A stretch of DNA of 64,000 nucleotides from JAFARZ01 sp035651595 (GTDB lineage: Bacteria; Actinomycetota; Actinomycetes; Streptosporangiales; Streptosporangiaceae): contig DASRFJ010000059.1 of the NCBI GenBank assembly GCA_035651595.1, positions 1 to 64,000 on the forward strand. The letters are read 5' to 3'. Under the pieces are notes generated by a model, which worked only from the letters and a program-made list of their open reading frames with translations, was not told the origin of the DNA and did no database searches. The stretch's first letter is position 1. Each line of letters starts with the position of its first letter. The position numbers and the translations under genes were made by a program. Shown here in pieces: positions 38,040 to 46,450 of the stretch.

Positions 38040-40105
38040 CCACTGACGGGCCTGGCTGGCATCCAGGCAACCCCGGGGGGCGGCCGGGGAACCGGCCGGG
38101 GAACCCAGGCGGCAGGCCAGCCCGCGGGCCGGGAACCGTGGCCGGCCCCCGCCGCCCGAAGGCCCGCCGCACCCACGACGGCAGGCAAGGTCGCCCAGAG
38201 CGCCCGGACCGTCCGGACCGCCGCGACGACGACGAAGACGACCGCCGGATCCGCCCGGTCCCGCACGCGAGGCCGCTGCCCCCTGACCCCGCTGGCCGCC
38301 GGCCCGGCGGACACCTCCCCCCGGACCCCCCGCCACGCCGCCCCCGTCCCCGTCCGCCCAGGCCGCGGAAGATCCTTGCCCGCGGCGACCCGTCGCGCCG
38401 GCTCGGCATCACGCTGCTGTGCATCGTCTTCGTGCTGTCGCTGTTCGCGGGCAGGCTGGTCCAGCTCCAGGGCATGGAGTCCGGCCACTATCGGGCCCTC
38501 GCCGACACCAACCACAACAAGACGATCCCGCTGCCCGCGCTGCGCGGCTCGATCATCGCGGGTGACGGGAAGTCCGTGCTGGCGATGACCGTCGAGACCT
38601 ACCTGGTCCACGCGGACCCCCCGCTGATCCCGCTGGACCAGCGGGAAACGGTCGCGACCAAGCTCGCCCCGCTGCTCGCCATGTCCGCCACGGACATCAT
38701 GAACCTCATCGAGCACCCCAGCTCGCGCGACTACGTGAAGCTCGCCGCCAACGTGTCAGCCCCCACCGAGAATCAGATCGCCGCGCTGAACCTGCCCGGC
38801 ATCGCCAGCGACCCCAGCTACGCCCGGTCCTACCCGGACGGCAACATCGCGGCCAACGTCGTCGGCTTCACCAGCACGGTCAAGGGCAACCTGGTCGGCG
38901 AGGCGGGCCTGGAGGCCAGCGACAACTCGCTGCTGGCGGGCAAGCCGGGCACCGAGTACACGCAGATCAACTCCAGCGGCCAGACGATCCCGCTCGGCGG
39001 CTCGGGCAGCCCGGCGGTGAACGGCAGCGACGTCAAGCTCACCATTTACCCGGCGCTCCAGTACGCCGCGCAGCAGGCGTGCCAGCAGGAGGTCGCCAAG
39101 AGCAAGGCGGACAACTGCAGCGTGGTGATCATGCAGCCGGGCACCGGGTACATCCTGGCGATGGCCCAGTGGCCGACGTACGACCCGACCAGCATCAACA
39201 GCGTCACCCAGACCACCGACATCCCGCTGCAGAACATCTTCGACCCCGGCTCCACCGCCAAGGTGATCACCGCCGCGGCCGCGTTCGAGCATGGCGGCCA
39301 GACCCCGATGTCCGCGTACAACATCCCGTACCAGATCACCAGGGCCGGCAAACAGATCCGCGACGCCGAATGGCAGCCGGGCGAGCGGTTCACGATCGCC
39401 GGGATCGTCGCGCACTCCTCGAACGTCGGCATGTCCCAGGTGGTCTCCCACGTCACGCCGCAGACGCAGTACGACTACCTGCGGAACTTCGGCCTCGGCC
39501 AGCCCACCGGGCTCAACCTGGCCGAAGACCCGGGCATCTTGCCGACGCCGTCTCAATGGTCCGGCATCACCCGGTACACGCTGTCCTACGGCCAGGGCGT
39601 CAGCGTGAACGCGGTCCAGATGGCCAGCGTGTACGCGACGATCGCGAACGGCGGCGTCCGCGTCGACCCGACGCTTGTCGAGGGCACCACGAACGCCAAC
39701 GGCCGGTACACTCCGGCTGCGCCGCCCAAGTCCCGCCGGGTGATCTCCGCGCAGACGGCGCATGAGCTCATCCAGATCCTGGAGCAGGTACCCGCGTTCG
39801 ACGCCGAAGGCGGCCAGCCCTGGGGCATCATGGACGGGTACGCGATCGCCGCCAAGACCGGCACGTCCCAGGAATGGAACGGGAAGTGCCTGTGCAAGTT
39901 CGGCGCGAGCTACATCGGGATGGCGCCGGGTGACAACCCGCAGCTGGTCGTGGCGGTCAACGTGCAGAACCCGCGCAAGGGCGGGTACTACGGTGACATC
40001 GTGGCCGGCCCGGTCTTCAGCCAGGTCATGCAAACGGCGCTGACTACGCTGAAGATCCTGCCGGATGGCGCCCAGCCGGCCAAGATCCGGCTGACCGCAC
40101 CCTGA
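38036..40105 (+). CDS. ftsI: Septal peptidoglycan transpeptidase FtsI (PBP3 type)
   Basis: Class B penicillin-binding protein that cross-links septal peptidoglycan. The 689-residue protein has a long Pro/Arg/Asp-rich cytoplasmic tail (1-118), one membrane helix (LGITLLCIVFVLSLFAGRLV), a dimerisation domain (GSIIAGDGKSVLAMTVE), and a transpeptidase domain with SxxK in FDPGSTAKVITAAAAFE, SxN in AHSSNVGMSQVV and KTG in IAAKTGTSQEW. The GTG at 38036 overlaps the ftsL stop by 4 nt. It is followed 24 bp later by murE. Confidence 0.96.
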   Translation: MTTDGPGWHPGNPGGRPGNRPGNPGGRPARGPGTVAGPRRPKARRTHDGRQGRPERPDRPDRRDDDEDDRRIRPVPHARPLPPDPAGRRPGGHLPPDPPPRRPRPRPPRPRKILARGDPSRRLGITLLCIVFVLSLFAGRLVQLQGMESGHYRALADTNHNKTIPLPALRGSIIAGDGKSVLAMTVETYLVHADPPLIPLDQRETVATKLAPLLAMSATDIMNLIEHPSSRDYVKLAANVSAPTENQIAALNLPGIASDPSYARSYPDGNIAANVVGFTSTVKGNLVGEAGLEASDNSLLAGKPGTEYTQINSSGQTIPLGGSGSPAVNGSDVKLTIYPALQYAAQQACQQEVAKSKADNCSVVIMQPGTGYILAMAQWPTYDPTSINSVTQTTDIPLQNIFDPGSTAKVITAAAAFEHGGQTPMSAYNIPYQITRAGKQIRDAEWQPGERFTIAGIVAHSSNVGMSQVVSHVTPQTQYDYLRNFGLGQPTGLNLAEDPGILPTPSQWSGITRYTLSYGQGVSVNAVQMASVYATIANGGVRVDPTLVEGTTNANGRYTPAAPPKSRRVISAQTAHELIQILEQVPAFDAEGGQPWGIMDGYAIAAKTGTSQEWNGKCLCKFGASYIGMAPGDNPQLVVAVNVQNPRKGGYYGDIVAGPVFSQVMQTALTTLKILPDGAQPAKIRLTAP

Positions 40106-40129
40106 CGAGAGGCGAGGTACCCTCAGGCC

Positions 40130-41665
40130 GTGGCGATCCGTCCCGCTGCCCCGCAGGCAAGGCCGCTCACCGGCCTGGCTTCTCTCCTGGGCATCCGCCT
40201 AGACAGCTTTTCTCATAACGACCTCGGTTTCACCACTGGGCTCACGCTCGACTCCCGCGCGGTACGCCCTGGAGATCTGTACGTGGCCCTGCCGGGTGCC
40301 CGGGCGCACGGAGCGTCGTTCTGCGCGGACGCGGTCGCCGCGGGAGCCGTCGCCGTGCTCACCGACCCGGACGGCCGCGGTGTGTGCGCGCGCTCCGGCG
40401 TCCCGGTGTTCGTGGTCACCGATCCGCGGGCGATGCTCGGCGAGGTGGCGTGCTGGGTGTACGGGGACGCGTCGTCGCGGTTCGCCCTGATCGGCGTCAC
40501 CGGCACGTCGGGGAAGACGACCACGTCGTTCCTGCTGGACGCCGGCCTGCGGGCGGCCGGGCACATGACCGGGCTGATCGGCGGCGTCGAGACCCGGATC
40601 GGGTCGCACACGGTGGGCTCGGCGCTGACCACGCCGGAGGCGCCCGATCTCCAGGCGCTGTTCGCGGCGATGGCCGAACGCGGGGTGACCGCGGCGGCGA
40701 TGGAGGTGTCCAGCCACGCGCTGTCGCTCGGCCGGGTCGCCGGATCGCACTTCGACGTGGCGGTGTTCACCAACCTCTCGCAGGATCATCTGGACTTCCA
40801 TCCCGACATGGAGTCCTACTTCCGCGCCAAGGCCCGCCTGTTCGAGCCGCCCGTCATCGGGGTGGTGAACATCGACGACCGGTACGGCAGGCGGCTCGCG
40901 TCCAGTGCGCGGGTGCCGGTCACCACGTTCTCCGCGGCGGGCCGCGACGACGCGGACTGGCGCGCGCTGGACGTGCGGTCCGGCGCGGACGGGTCCGCGT
41001 TCCGCATCGTCGGCCCTGGCCGGGTAGAGGCGGACGGGTCGATCGGGCTGGCCGGCGTGTTCAACGTGGCCAACGCGCTCGGCGCCGTGGTGGCCCTGGT
41101 CGAGGCCGGGGTCCGCCTGGAGGACGCGGTCGCCGGCATCGCGGAGTGCCCGGGCGTGCCGGGGCGGCTCGAGCGGGTGCCCAGCCCCGGCCTGGATTTC
41201 ACCGCGTTCGTGGACTACTCGCACAAGCCCGGCGCGGTCGAGGCGGTGCTCCGCTCGCTGCGGCCGGTCACCGCGGGCCGGCTGATGATCGTGCTCGGCT
41301 GCGGCGGTGACCGGGACCGTGGCAAGCGCCCGATGATGGGGGCGGCGGCCGCGTCACTGGCCGATGTGGCGGTTCTCACCAGCGACAACCCGCGCTCCGA
41401 AGACCCGCTGCTGATCCTCGACGCGATGCTCGACGGCGTGCTGAGCGTGCCGGCGCAGGAGCGAGCCCGGGTGGTCGTGGAGCCCGACCGGGCCGCGGCG
41501 ATCTCGTACGCGGTATCGCTGGCCGGTCACGGTGACGTGATCGTGGTGGCGGGCAAGGGACACGAGACCGGCCAGTACGTCGGCGGCACGGTGCTGCCGT
41601 TCGACGACCGCGACGTGACCCGCGCCGCGATCGAGCGGCTGACCCACACGGCGGTGCACGCATGA
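40130..41665 (+). CDS. murE: UDP-MurNAc-tripeptide synthetase MurE (meso-DAP type)
   Basis: Adds the third amino acid to UDP-MurNAc-L-Ala-D-Glu. The 511-residue Mur ligase shows IGVTGTSGKTTTSFLL (ATP loop, about 121-136), ALTTPEAPDLQ, MEVSSHALSLGRV, VFTNLSQDHLDFH, DYSHKPGAV and the specificity motif LTSDNPRSEDP. DNPR indicates meso-diaminopimelate rather than lysine, consistent with an actinobacterial wall. GTG start; the stop overlaps the murF ATG by 4 nt. Confidence 0.97.
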   Translation: MAIRPAAPQARPLTGLASLLGIRLDSFSHNDLGFTTGLTLDSRAVRPGDLYVALPGARAHGASFCADAVAAGAVAVLTDPDGRGVCARSGVPVFVVTDPRAMLGEVACWVYGDASSRFALIGVTGTSGKTTTSFLLDAGLRAAGHMTGLIGGVETRIGSHTVGSALTTPEAPDLQALFAAMAERGVTAAAMEVSSHALSLGRVAGSHFDVAVFTNLSQDHLDFHPDMESYFRAKARLFEPPVIGVVNIDDRYGRRLASSARVPVTTFSAAGRDDADWRALDVRSGADGSAFRIVGPGRVEADGSIGLAGVFNVANALGAVVALVEAGVRLEDAVAGIAECPGVPGRLERVPSPGLDFTAFVDYSHKPGAVEAVLRSLRPVTAGRLMIVLGCGGDRDRGKRPMMGAAAASLADVAVLTSDNPRSEDPLLILDAMLDGVLSVPAQERARVVVEPDRAAAISYAVSLAGHGDVIVVAGKGHETGQYVGGTVLPFDDRDVTRAAIERLTHTAVHA

Positions 41666-43170
41666 TTCCGCTGACGCTCGGCGAGATCGCCCGCGTGACG
41701 GCGGGGACGCTGCGGGCCGACGCGGCGGCGGTGGTCAGCGGCGACGTGGTGATCGACTCGCGCAAGGTGGTGCCCAGCGGGCTGTTCTGCGCGGTGCCGG
41801 GGGAGCGGGTCGACGGGCACGACTTCGCCACGGCGGCGATCGCCGCCGGCGCGACGGCCGTCCTTGGCACTCGTGAAATTCCGGACGTTCCGATGATTAT
41901 GGTCGGTGATGTCGCGGTCGCGCTCGGCAAGCTGGCCCGGCATGTGGTGGACAGCCTGCCGTCGGTGACGATCGCCGGGATCACCGGGTCGTCGGGGAAG
42001 ACGTCGGTCAAGGACCTGGCCGCGCAGCTCATCGAGCGCCTCGGCCCGACGATTGCCCCGGCCGGCTCGTTCAACAACGAGTACGGCCTGCCGCTGACCG
42101 TGCTGCGCGCCGGCTCCGGCACCAGGTACCTGGTCCTGGAGATGTCCGCCCGCGGCGTCGGCCACATCGCCTACCTGTGCGGCATCGCCCCGCCCCGCTA
42201 CGGCGCGGTGCTGAACGTGGGCCGGGCCCACGCCGGCGAGTTCGGCAGCATGGAAACCGTAGCCCGCGCCAAAGGCGAGCTGGTCGAGGCCCTCCCCGCG
42301 GACGGCGTCGCGATCCTCAACGCCGCCGACCCCCGCGTAGCAGCGATGGCCGTCCGCACCCGAGCCCGCGTGATCACCTTCGCCGCCCCACCCCCCACGT
42401 CCCCCACGCCCACCGCGTCCCCCACGCCCCCCGCGCCCACCGCGTCCCCTACGCCCCCCGCCCCCAGCGTGTCAATTGCGCAGTTGAGCCCACTAGAGCG
42501 TGTCAATCCGCACGAGCAGGCCGACATCCGCGCGGCCGACGTGCGCCTGGACGAACTCGGCCGCCCCAGTTTCATCCTCCTGACTCCCGAAGGTCACGCC
42601 CCCGTCACGCTCCGCCTCCACGGCGCCCACCACGTGCCGAACGCCCTCGCGGCCGCCGCACTGGCCCGCGAACTCGGCCTGGGCCTTGGCGACATCGCGG
42701 ACGGCCTGTCCAGCGCGGTGCCGCGCAGCCGGTGGCGGATGGAAGTCGCCACGCGCGCCGACGGTGTGATCGTCATCAACGACGCGTACAACGCCAATCC
42801 CGAATCGGTCCGCGCCGCGCTCGACGCCCTCGCGCACCTGGCGCGGGACGGCAGGGCGTTCGCGGTTCTCGGGCACATGGCGGAACTGGGGGACAGCTCT
42901 CGCGCGTCTCATGAGGAGATCGGCGAGCACGCCGCTGCCGCCGGGGTAGCCGGGCTCATCGCCGTCGGCGCGGAGGCTCGGCCGATTCTCGACGGTGCGC
43001 GGCGATCGGGTCAATGGCGTGGGGAGGCGCTCGCGGTTCCGGATGGGGCGAGCGCGCTGACGATACTGAGGGATCGATTGAAGCCGGGCGACGTCGTACT
43101 CGTGAAGGCATCCCGGGCGGCTGGGCTCGAGGGTGTCGCGGCTGACCTGCTCACGGAGGCGGATCAGTGA
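41662..43170 (+). CDS. murF: UDP-MurNAc-tripeptide-D-Ala-D-Ala ligase with an in-frame repeat insertion
   Basis: Adds D-Ala-D-Ala to complete the pentapeptide precursor. Family motifs are intact: AGITGSSGKTSVKDLAAQ (ATP loop), FNNEYGLPLTVLRA, GRAHAGEFGS, INDAYNANPESVRAALDAL. The protein (502 residues) carries an extra ~43-residue segment at about 242-285 (PTSPTPTASPTPPAPTASP... then SVSIAQLSPLERVNPHEQ). Its second half is coded by the 48-bp repeat also found at rsmB. The insertion lies at a domain boundary before ADIRAADVRLDELG, so the enzyme may tolerate it. The stop overlaps mraY. Confidence 0.95.
   Translation: MIPLTLGEIARVTAGTLRADAAAVVSGDVVIDSRKVVPSGLFCAVPGERVDGHDFATAAIAAGATAVLGTREIPDVPMIMVGDVAVALGKLARHVVDSLPSVTIAGITGSSGKTSVKDLAAQLIERLGPTIAPAGSFNNEYGLPLTVLRAGSGTRYLVLEMSARGVGHIAYLCGIAPPRYGAVLNVGRAHAGEFGSMETVARAKGELVEALPADGVAILNAADPRVAAMAVRTRARVITFAAPPPTSPTPTASPTPPAPTASPTPPAPSVSIAQLSPLERVNPHEQADIRAADVRLDELGRPSFILLTPEGHAPVTLRLHGAHHVPNALAAAALARELGLGLGDIADGLSSAVPRSRWRMEVATRADGVIVINDAYNANPESVRAALDALAHLARDGRAFAVLGHMAELGDSSRASHEEIGEHAAAAGVAGLIAVGAEARPILDGARRSGQWRGEALAVPDGASALTILRDRLKPGDVVLVKASRAAGLEGVAADLLTEADQ
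42457..42504 (+). repeat. 48-bp exact dispersed repeat, copy 2 (inside murF)
   Basis: Identical to 1071-1118 over all 48 bases, in the same reading frame (PPAPSVSIAQLSPLERV). It follows a CCCACGCCC-type tandem tract (42385-42456). Beyond base 42504 the two loci share no similarity. Confidence 0.85.
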
Positions 43171-44228
43171 GAACCATCCTGCTGTCCACCGCCGTCTCGA
43201 TGGCGGTCGCGCTGTTCGGCACCCCGTTCGCGATCCGGCTCTTCACCCGGCGCGGGCTCGGCCAGGAGATCAGGTCCGACGGACCCGCCGGGCACGCCAG
43301 CAAGCGCGGCACGCCCACGATGGGCGGGACCGTGATCATCATCGCGTCGCTGATCGGGTACTTCGTCGGGCACCTGCTGACCCTCAGCACCTCGCCGATA
43401 ACGGCATCCGGCCTGCTCGTGCTGTTCCTGATGACGGGCCTGGGGCTGGTCGGCTTCGTGGACGACTTCATCAAGCTGTACATGCAGCGCAGCCTCGGCT
43501 TGCGCAGCGGCGCGAAGCTGGCCGGCCAGGGCATCGTCGGCGGCCTGTTCGCGGTGATGGCCTTGCACTTCCCCGACGGCTTCGACCTCACCCCCGCGTC
43601 ACAGCACCTGTCGTTCCTGTATGACTTCGGGATCTCCATCGGCCCGGTGTTCTTCGTGGTCTGGGTCATCATCATGGTGTCCGGCACGTCCAACGGGGTG
43701 AACCTCACCGATGGCCTGGACGGCCTGGCCACCGGCACGGCGATCCTCGTGCTGGCCGCGTACGTGATCATCGGCAACTGGCAGCTGCGCAACGACTGCA
43801 CGAACGCGCTGGCGCAGAACTGCTACGACGTCCGCGACCCGCTCGATGTCGCGGTGGTCGCCGCGGTGGTGCTGGGTGCCTGCTTCGGCTTCCTGTGGTG
43901 GAATGCCCCGCCGGCCAAGATCTTCATGGGCGACACCGGATCGCTGGCTCTTGGCGGCGCGCTGTGCGGCCTGGCCATCGTCACCCGCACCGAGTTCCTG
44001 CTGCTTATCCTCGGCGGCCTGTTCGTGATCATCACCCTGTCGGTGGTGATCCAGGTCGGCTCCTACAAGCTGACCGGGAAGCGCGTGTTCCGCATGGCCC
44101 CGCTCCAGCACCACTTCGAGCTGGCGGGCTGGGCGGAGACAACCATCGTCGTCCGCTTCTGGCTGATAGCCGGCATGTTCGTCGCCCTGGGCCTAGGCAT
44201 CTTCTACGTAGGCTGGTTCCCCAAGTAA
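43167..44228 (+). CDS. mraY: Phospho-MurNAc-pentapeptide transferase
   Basis: Makes lipid I from UDP-MurNAc-pentapeptide and undecaprenyl phosphate. The 353-residue membrane protein shows about ten helices and the signatures GHASKRGTPTMGGTVII (45-61), VGFVDDFIKLYMQRSLGL (catalytic Asp pair), NLTDGLDGLATGTAILV and FMGDTGSLALGGAL plus MAPLQHHFELAGWAETTIVVRFW. It is the last dcw gene here; murD, ftsW, murG, murC, ftsQ and ftsZ do not follow. Confidence 0.97.
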   Translation: MRTILLSTAVSMAVALFGTPFAIRLFTRRGLGQEIRSDGPAGHASKRGTPTMGGTVIIIASLIGYFVGHLLTLSTSPITASGLLVLFLMTGLGLVGFVDDFIKLYMQRSLGLRSGAKLAGQGIVGGLFAVMALHFPDGFDLTPASQHLSFLYDFGISIGPVFFVVWVIIMVSGTSNGVNLTDGLDGLATGTAILVLAAYVIIGNWQLRNDCTNALAQNCYDVRDPLDVAVVAAVVLGACFGFLWWNAPPAKIFMGDTGSLALGGALCGLAIVTRTEFLLLILGGLFVIITLSVVIQVGSYKLTGKRVFRMAPLQHHFELAGWAETTIVVRFWLIAGMFVALGLGIFYVGWFPK

Positions 44229-44348
44229 CTCCACCCCCACCAGCCCCACACCCCCACTAGCCCCACACCCCGCACCCCACACCCCCACCACCCCACCAGC
44301 CGCCCGCCCGGCCATATCCGACATTTCGCGGTATAGCCGGGCGGCGTA
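44229..44348. other. C-rich non-coding tract after mraY
   Basis: Repeated CCCCACACCCCC-like units run to about 44305. An imperfect hairpin follows (44306-44345, CGCCCGGC.ATA arms around GACATTTCGCG). No gene is visible. Such tracts also occur at 1018-1070 and 14363-14430. Confidence 0.5.
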
Positions 44349-44400
44349 TAAGGGTCGCGGTAGGGACCGCCCGCAAGGGCGGTCCCTACCGCGACCCTTA
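44349..44400. terminator. Perfect 24-bp-stem hairpin with GCAA tetraloop
   Basis: Arms 44349-44372 (TAAGGGTCGCGGTAGGGACC...) and 44377-44400 pair perfectly around GCAA. The last three bases are the TAA stop of the minus-strand AhpD-like gene, so the hairpin separates the convergent mraY and AhpD genes. A bidirectional terminator is the simplest reading; an REP-like element is an alternative. Confidence 0.65.
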
Positions 44401-44979
44401 GTGCGATGCGGGGGTGTGGGCGTCCCAGGCGTCGGCCGCGAGCGGAGCGTCCAAGGGGGCCGCGGTCAGCCGGTTGGCGAAGGTGGACAGCGTGTAGGTG
44501 CCGATGCCGAGGACCACTTCGAGGGCCTGTTCCGCGGTGTACCCGTGGGCGAGCAACACCCGCAGCGCATCGTCGCCGACGTCGCCGGTGGTGTCGACGA
44601 CGCGGTGGACGAAGACCCGGAGCGCCTCAAGCCGTGGATCCGCAAGCGGCTGGCGGGCGCGAAGCGCGGAAATCAGCTGGGGGTCCGCGTCCATCGCCTC
44701 CAGCCGCTTGGTGTGGATCGCGACGCAGATGTGGCAGCCGTTCCGGGTGGCGATCGTCATCACGAGCACCTCGCGGGACACCGGGTCGAGCGTGCTGGCT
44801 TCGAACAGGCCGTTCAGCTTGAGGAAGCCGTCGAGGGTGCGTGGTGAGGTGGCGAGGCGTGCGACGGCCGTCGGCAAGTATCCCCACTGGTCTTGCGTTG
44901 CCGTCATGGTGCGGCGGGCCGCGGCCGGAGCCGACTCGATGGTGTGGGATGGGAAAACGGAGGTTGTGCTCACGGTCAT
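44398..44979 (-). CDS. Carboxymuconolactone decarboxylase/AhpD-like protein
   Basis: A 193-residue all-helical protein. The redox motif RNGCHICVAIHTKRLEA (Cys-x-x-Cys-x3-His) matches AhpD-type alkylhydroperoxidase cores, and TLDPVSREVLVMTIATRNG is the family helix. It probably reduces peroxides or is a stress-responsive thiol oxidoreductase. It is divergent from a MarR gene with phased repeats between them, so MarR control is likely. The start ATG has a GGAAGAGG site. Confidence 0.85.
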   Translation of the reverse strand: MTVSTTSVFPSHTIESAPAAARRTMTATQDQWGYLPTAVARLATSPRTLDGFLKLNGLFEASTLDPVSREVLVMTIATRNGCHICVAIHTKRLEAMDADPQLISALRARQPLADPRLEALRVFVHRVVDTTGDVGDDALRVLLAHGYTAEQALEVVLGIGTYTLSTFANRLTAAPLDAPLAADAWDAHTPASH

Positions 44980-45012
44980 GGCCGCTGACCTCTTCCTATA
45001 AGATCGTCAATT

Positions 45013-45044
45013 AGGTTGTCTAAAACGGTAAACAAGGTTGTCTA
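45013..45044. promoter_or_regulatory. Direct repeat AGGTTGTCTA x2, probable MarR operator
   Basis: Identical decamers at 45013-45022 and 45035-45044 are 22 bp apart, two helical turns, in the 67-bp gap between the divergent AhpD-like and MarR genes. The second copy ends two bases before the MarR GTG. This suggests autoregulation and shared control of both genes. Confidence 0.6.
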
Positions 45045-45046
45045 TC

Positions 45047-45517
45047 GTGTCAAGCAAGCGGACATACGGGTTCGAGCTGCCGTTGCTGCTCTTCTCCGGG
45101 TTCCGGTCGATCATCGACGAGCTGCACGCGGAGCTTGCTCGCCGCGGACACCCGGACATCCGCCCCGCGCATGGCTTCGCGCTGCAAGCGATCGGCCTCG
45201 GCGGTGCCACGGCGACCGAGGCAGGGAGGCGGCTCGGCATCTCCAAGCAGGCGGCGGGCAAGACCGTGGAGCGGCTGGCGGAGCTCGGTTACGTGGAGCG
45301 GTCGGGCGACGACGCCGACCGGCGGCGCAAGCTGGTCCGGCTCACGCCGCGCGGCATCGAGGCGCTCACGTTCTCCGCGATGATCTTCGAAGACATCCGC
45401 GCCCGGTGGGCGGCGGACCTTGGCATCGAGCGCCTCGACAGCATGGAGGGCGCGCTGCGCGAGATGGTGCCGGGGGAGACGTTCCGCCTCGATGTACCTG
45501 GCTGGTTCGGCTCTTAG
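45047..45517 (+). CDS. MarR-family transcriptional regulator
   Basis: A 156-residue winged-helix protein. The helix-turn-helix is ATEAGRRLGISKQAAGKTVERLAELGYVERSGDDADRRRKLVRLTPRG, with the wing DDADRRRKLV typical of MarR. The GTG at 45047 is chosen; an in-frame TTG three codons upstream lies inside the operator repeat. It probably controls the divergent AhpD-like gene, so an oxidative or electrophile signal is plausible. Its stop overlaps the end of the next, convergent gene by 4 bases. Confidence 0.85.
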   Translation: MSSKRTYGFELPLLLFSGFRSIIDELHAELARRGHPDIRPAHGFALQAIGLGGATATEAGRRLGISKQAAGKTVERLAELGYVERSGDDADRRRKLVRLTPRGIEALTFSAMIFEDIRARWAADLGIERLDSMEGALREMVPGETFRLDVPGWFGS

Positions 45518-46167
45518 GGCGCGGCGGTAATGTGCAGCACGGGCTCGTATCCCGCCGCCAGCACGGCGACCGTGGCGCGCGGGGTGAGCACGACGGCGTC
45601 CTTCAACGACGACGCGGGCCGCCGATCGGTGTACCCGCCCGGCGTCCAGTGCAGCAATTCGCTGTCGAGGACCAGCCAGGACGAGCCGTCCACCGACACC
45701 ATCGTCCCGGTCGGCAGCGACGACACCGGCGCGAGATAAGTCCGCCGCACCGACGCTCCCGCGTAGCGGTCGCGCCGCGATGCCAGCAACCGGTCCTCGT
45801 GCAGTCTTGCGTCGATATCGTGCACGCTGGGGACCGCGCCGCCGAACGCCCGAGACCAGCACCGCTTGAATGCCTGATAGTCCTGATAGCGGCATTCGCC
45901 GCACGGCCGGTGACCGGCGGCCAGCGCCGTCGCCTCGTCCAGGAAGTACAGTTCGGTGAGCCGGCGAGGCGTCCACTGGACCCGGCGGATCCCCTTGTAC
46001 CAGAGCAGGCAGATCATCCAGGCCTTCCCGCGCGAGTACCGCGCGAGCTCGCCGGCGTCGTCCACCAGGACGCCGCGGTTGCCCCAGAACATGCCACGAT
46101 CCGGCACCGCGACCAGCTCACCGTATGGAGTGACGCGGTTCCGCCGTCGCTCGGCCGCCCGTTCCAC
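45514..46167 (-). CDS. Hypothetical protein with an Ada-like zinc-binding motif
   Basis: A 217-residue protein. LYFLDEATALAAGHRPCGECRYQDYQAFKRCW (about 73-104) resembles the metal-binding finger of Ada (xAxxAGxRPCxxCRP). The N-terminal part (GRGMFWGNRGVLVDD, WMICLLWYKGIRRVQWTPRRLTELYF) and C-terminal beta-rich part have no recognised domain. The adjacent DNA alkylation repair gene makes a DNA-damage link attractive but unproven. Confidence 0.7.
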   Translation of the reverse strand: MERAAERRRNRVTPYGELVAVPDRGMFWGNRGVLVDDAGELARYSRGKAWMICLLWYKGIRRVQWTPRRLTELYFLDEATALAAGHRPCGECRYQDYQAFKRCWSRAFGGAVPSVHDIDARLHEDRLLASRRDRYAGASVRRTYLAPVSSLPTGTMVSVDGSSWLVLDSELLHWTPGGYTDRRPASSLKDAVVLTPRATVAVLAAGYEPVLHITAAP

Positions 46168-46199
46168 GTCCTCATCCTGTCAGATCCGCGACGTCGCGG

Positions 46200-46252
46200 A
46201 TTATTGCGGACACTTACCTGCCCATTTCGGGGGGGTAAGTGTCCGCAATGAT
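46200..46252. repeat. Family-A palindrome, copy 3
   Basis: ATTATTGCGGACACTTACC (46200-46218) faces its complement (46234-46252) with one mismatch, across a 15-nt spacer. It lies in the 283-bp gap between the divergent Ada-like and DNA alkylation repair genes. Confidence 0.85.
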
Positions 46253-46323
46253 TCTGACCGTGCGCGCATGTCCCGAAATATCCGGTATGTGCCCGCAGGC
46301 GCTCCGACGGGTGGGGGCGACGC

Positions 46324-46410
46324 GGGTGGCGGTGGTTGCGGCGGGTGGCGGTGGTTGCGGCGAGTGGCGGGGGTTGCGACGGGTGGCGGGGGTTGCGGCG
46401 CGGGTGGCGC
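46324..46410. repeat. G-rich 19-bp tandem repeat
   Basis: Four copies of GGGTGGCGGTGGTTGCGGC-type units with 19-bp period plus a partial fifth, directly upstream of the DNA alkylation repair gene. Runs of GGG/GG on one strand could form a quadruplex. The frame of the downstream gene is open through it, but no start there is supported. Confidence 0.8.
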
Positions 46411-46450
46411 GCGACGGCCGCGGGGCCGGGTGGGCCGGTACGGTTGGGCG

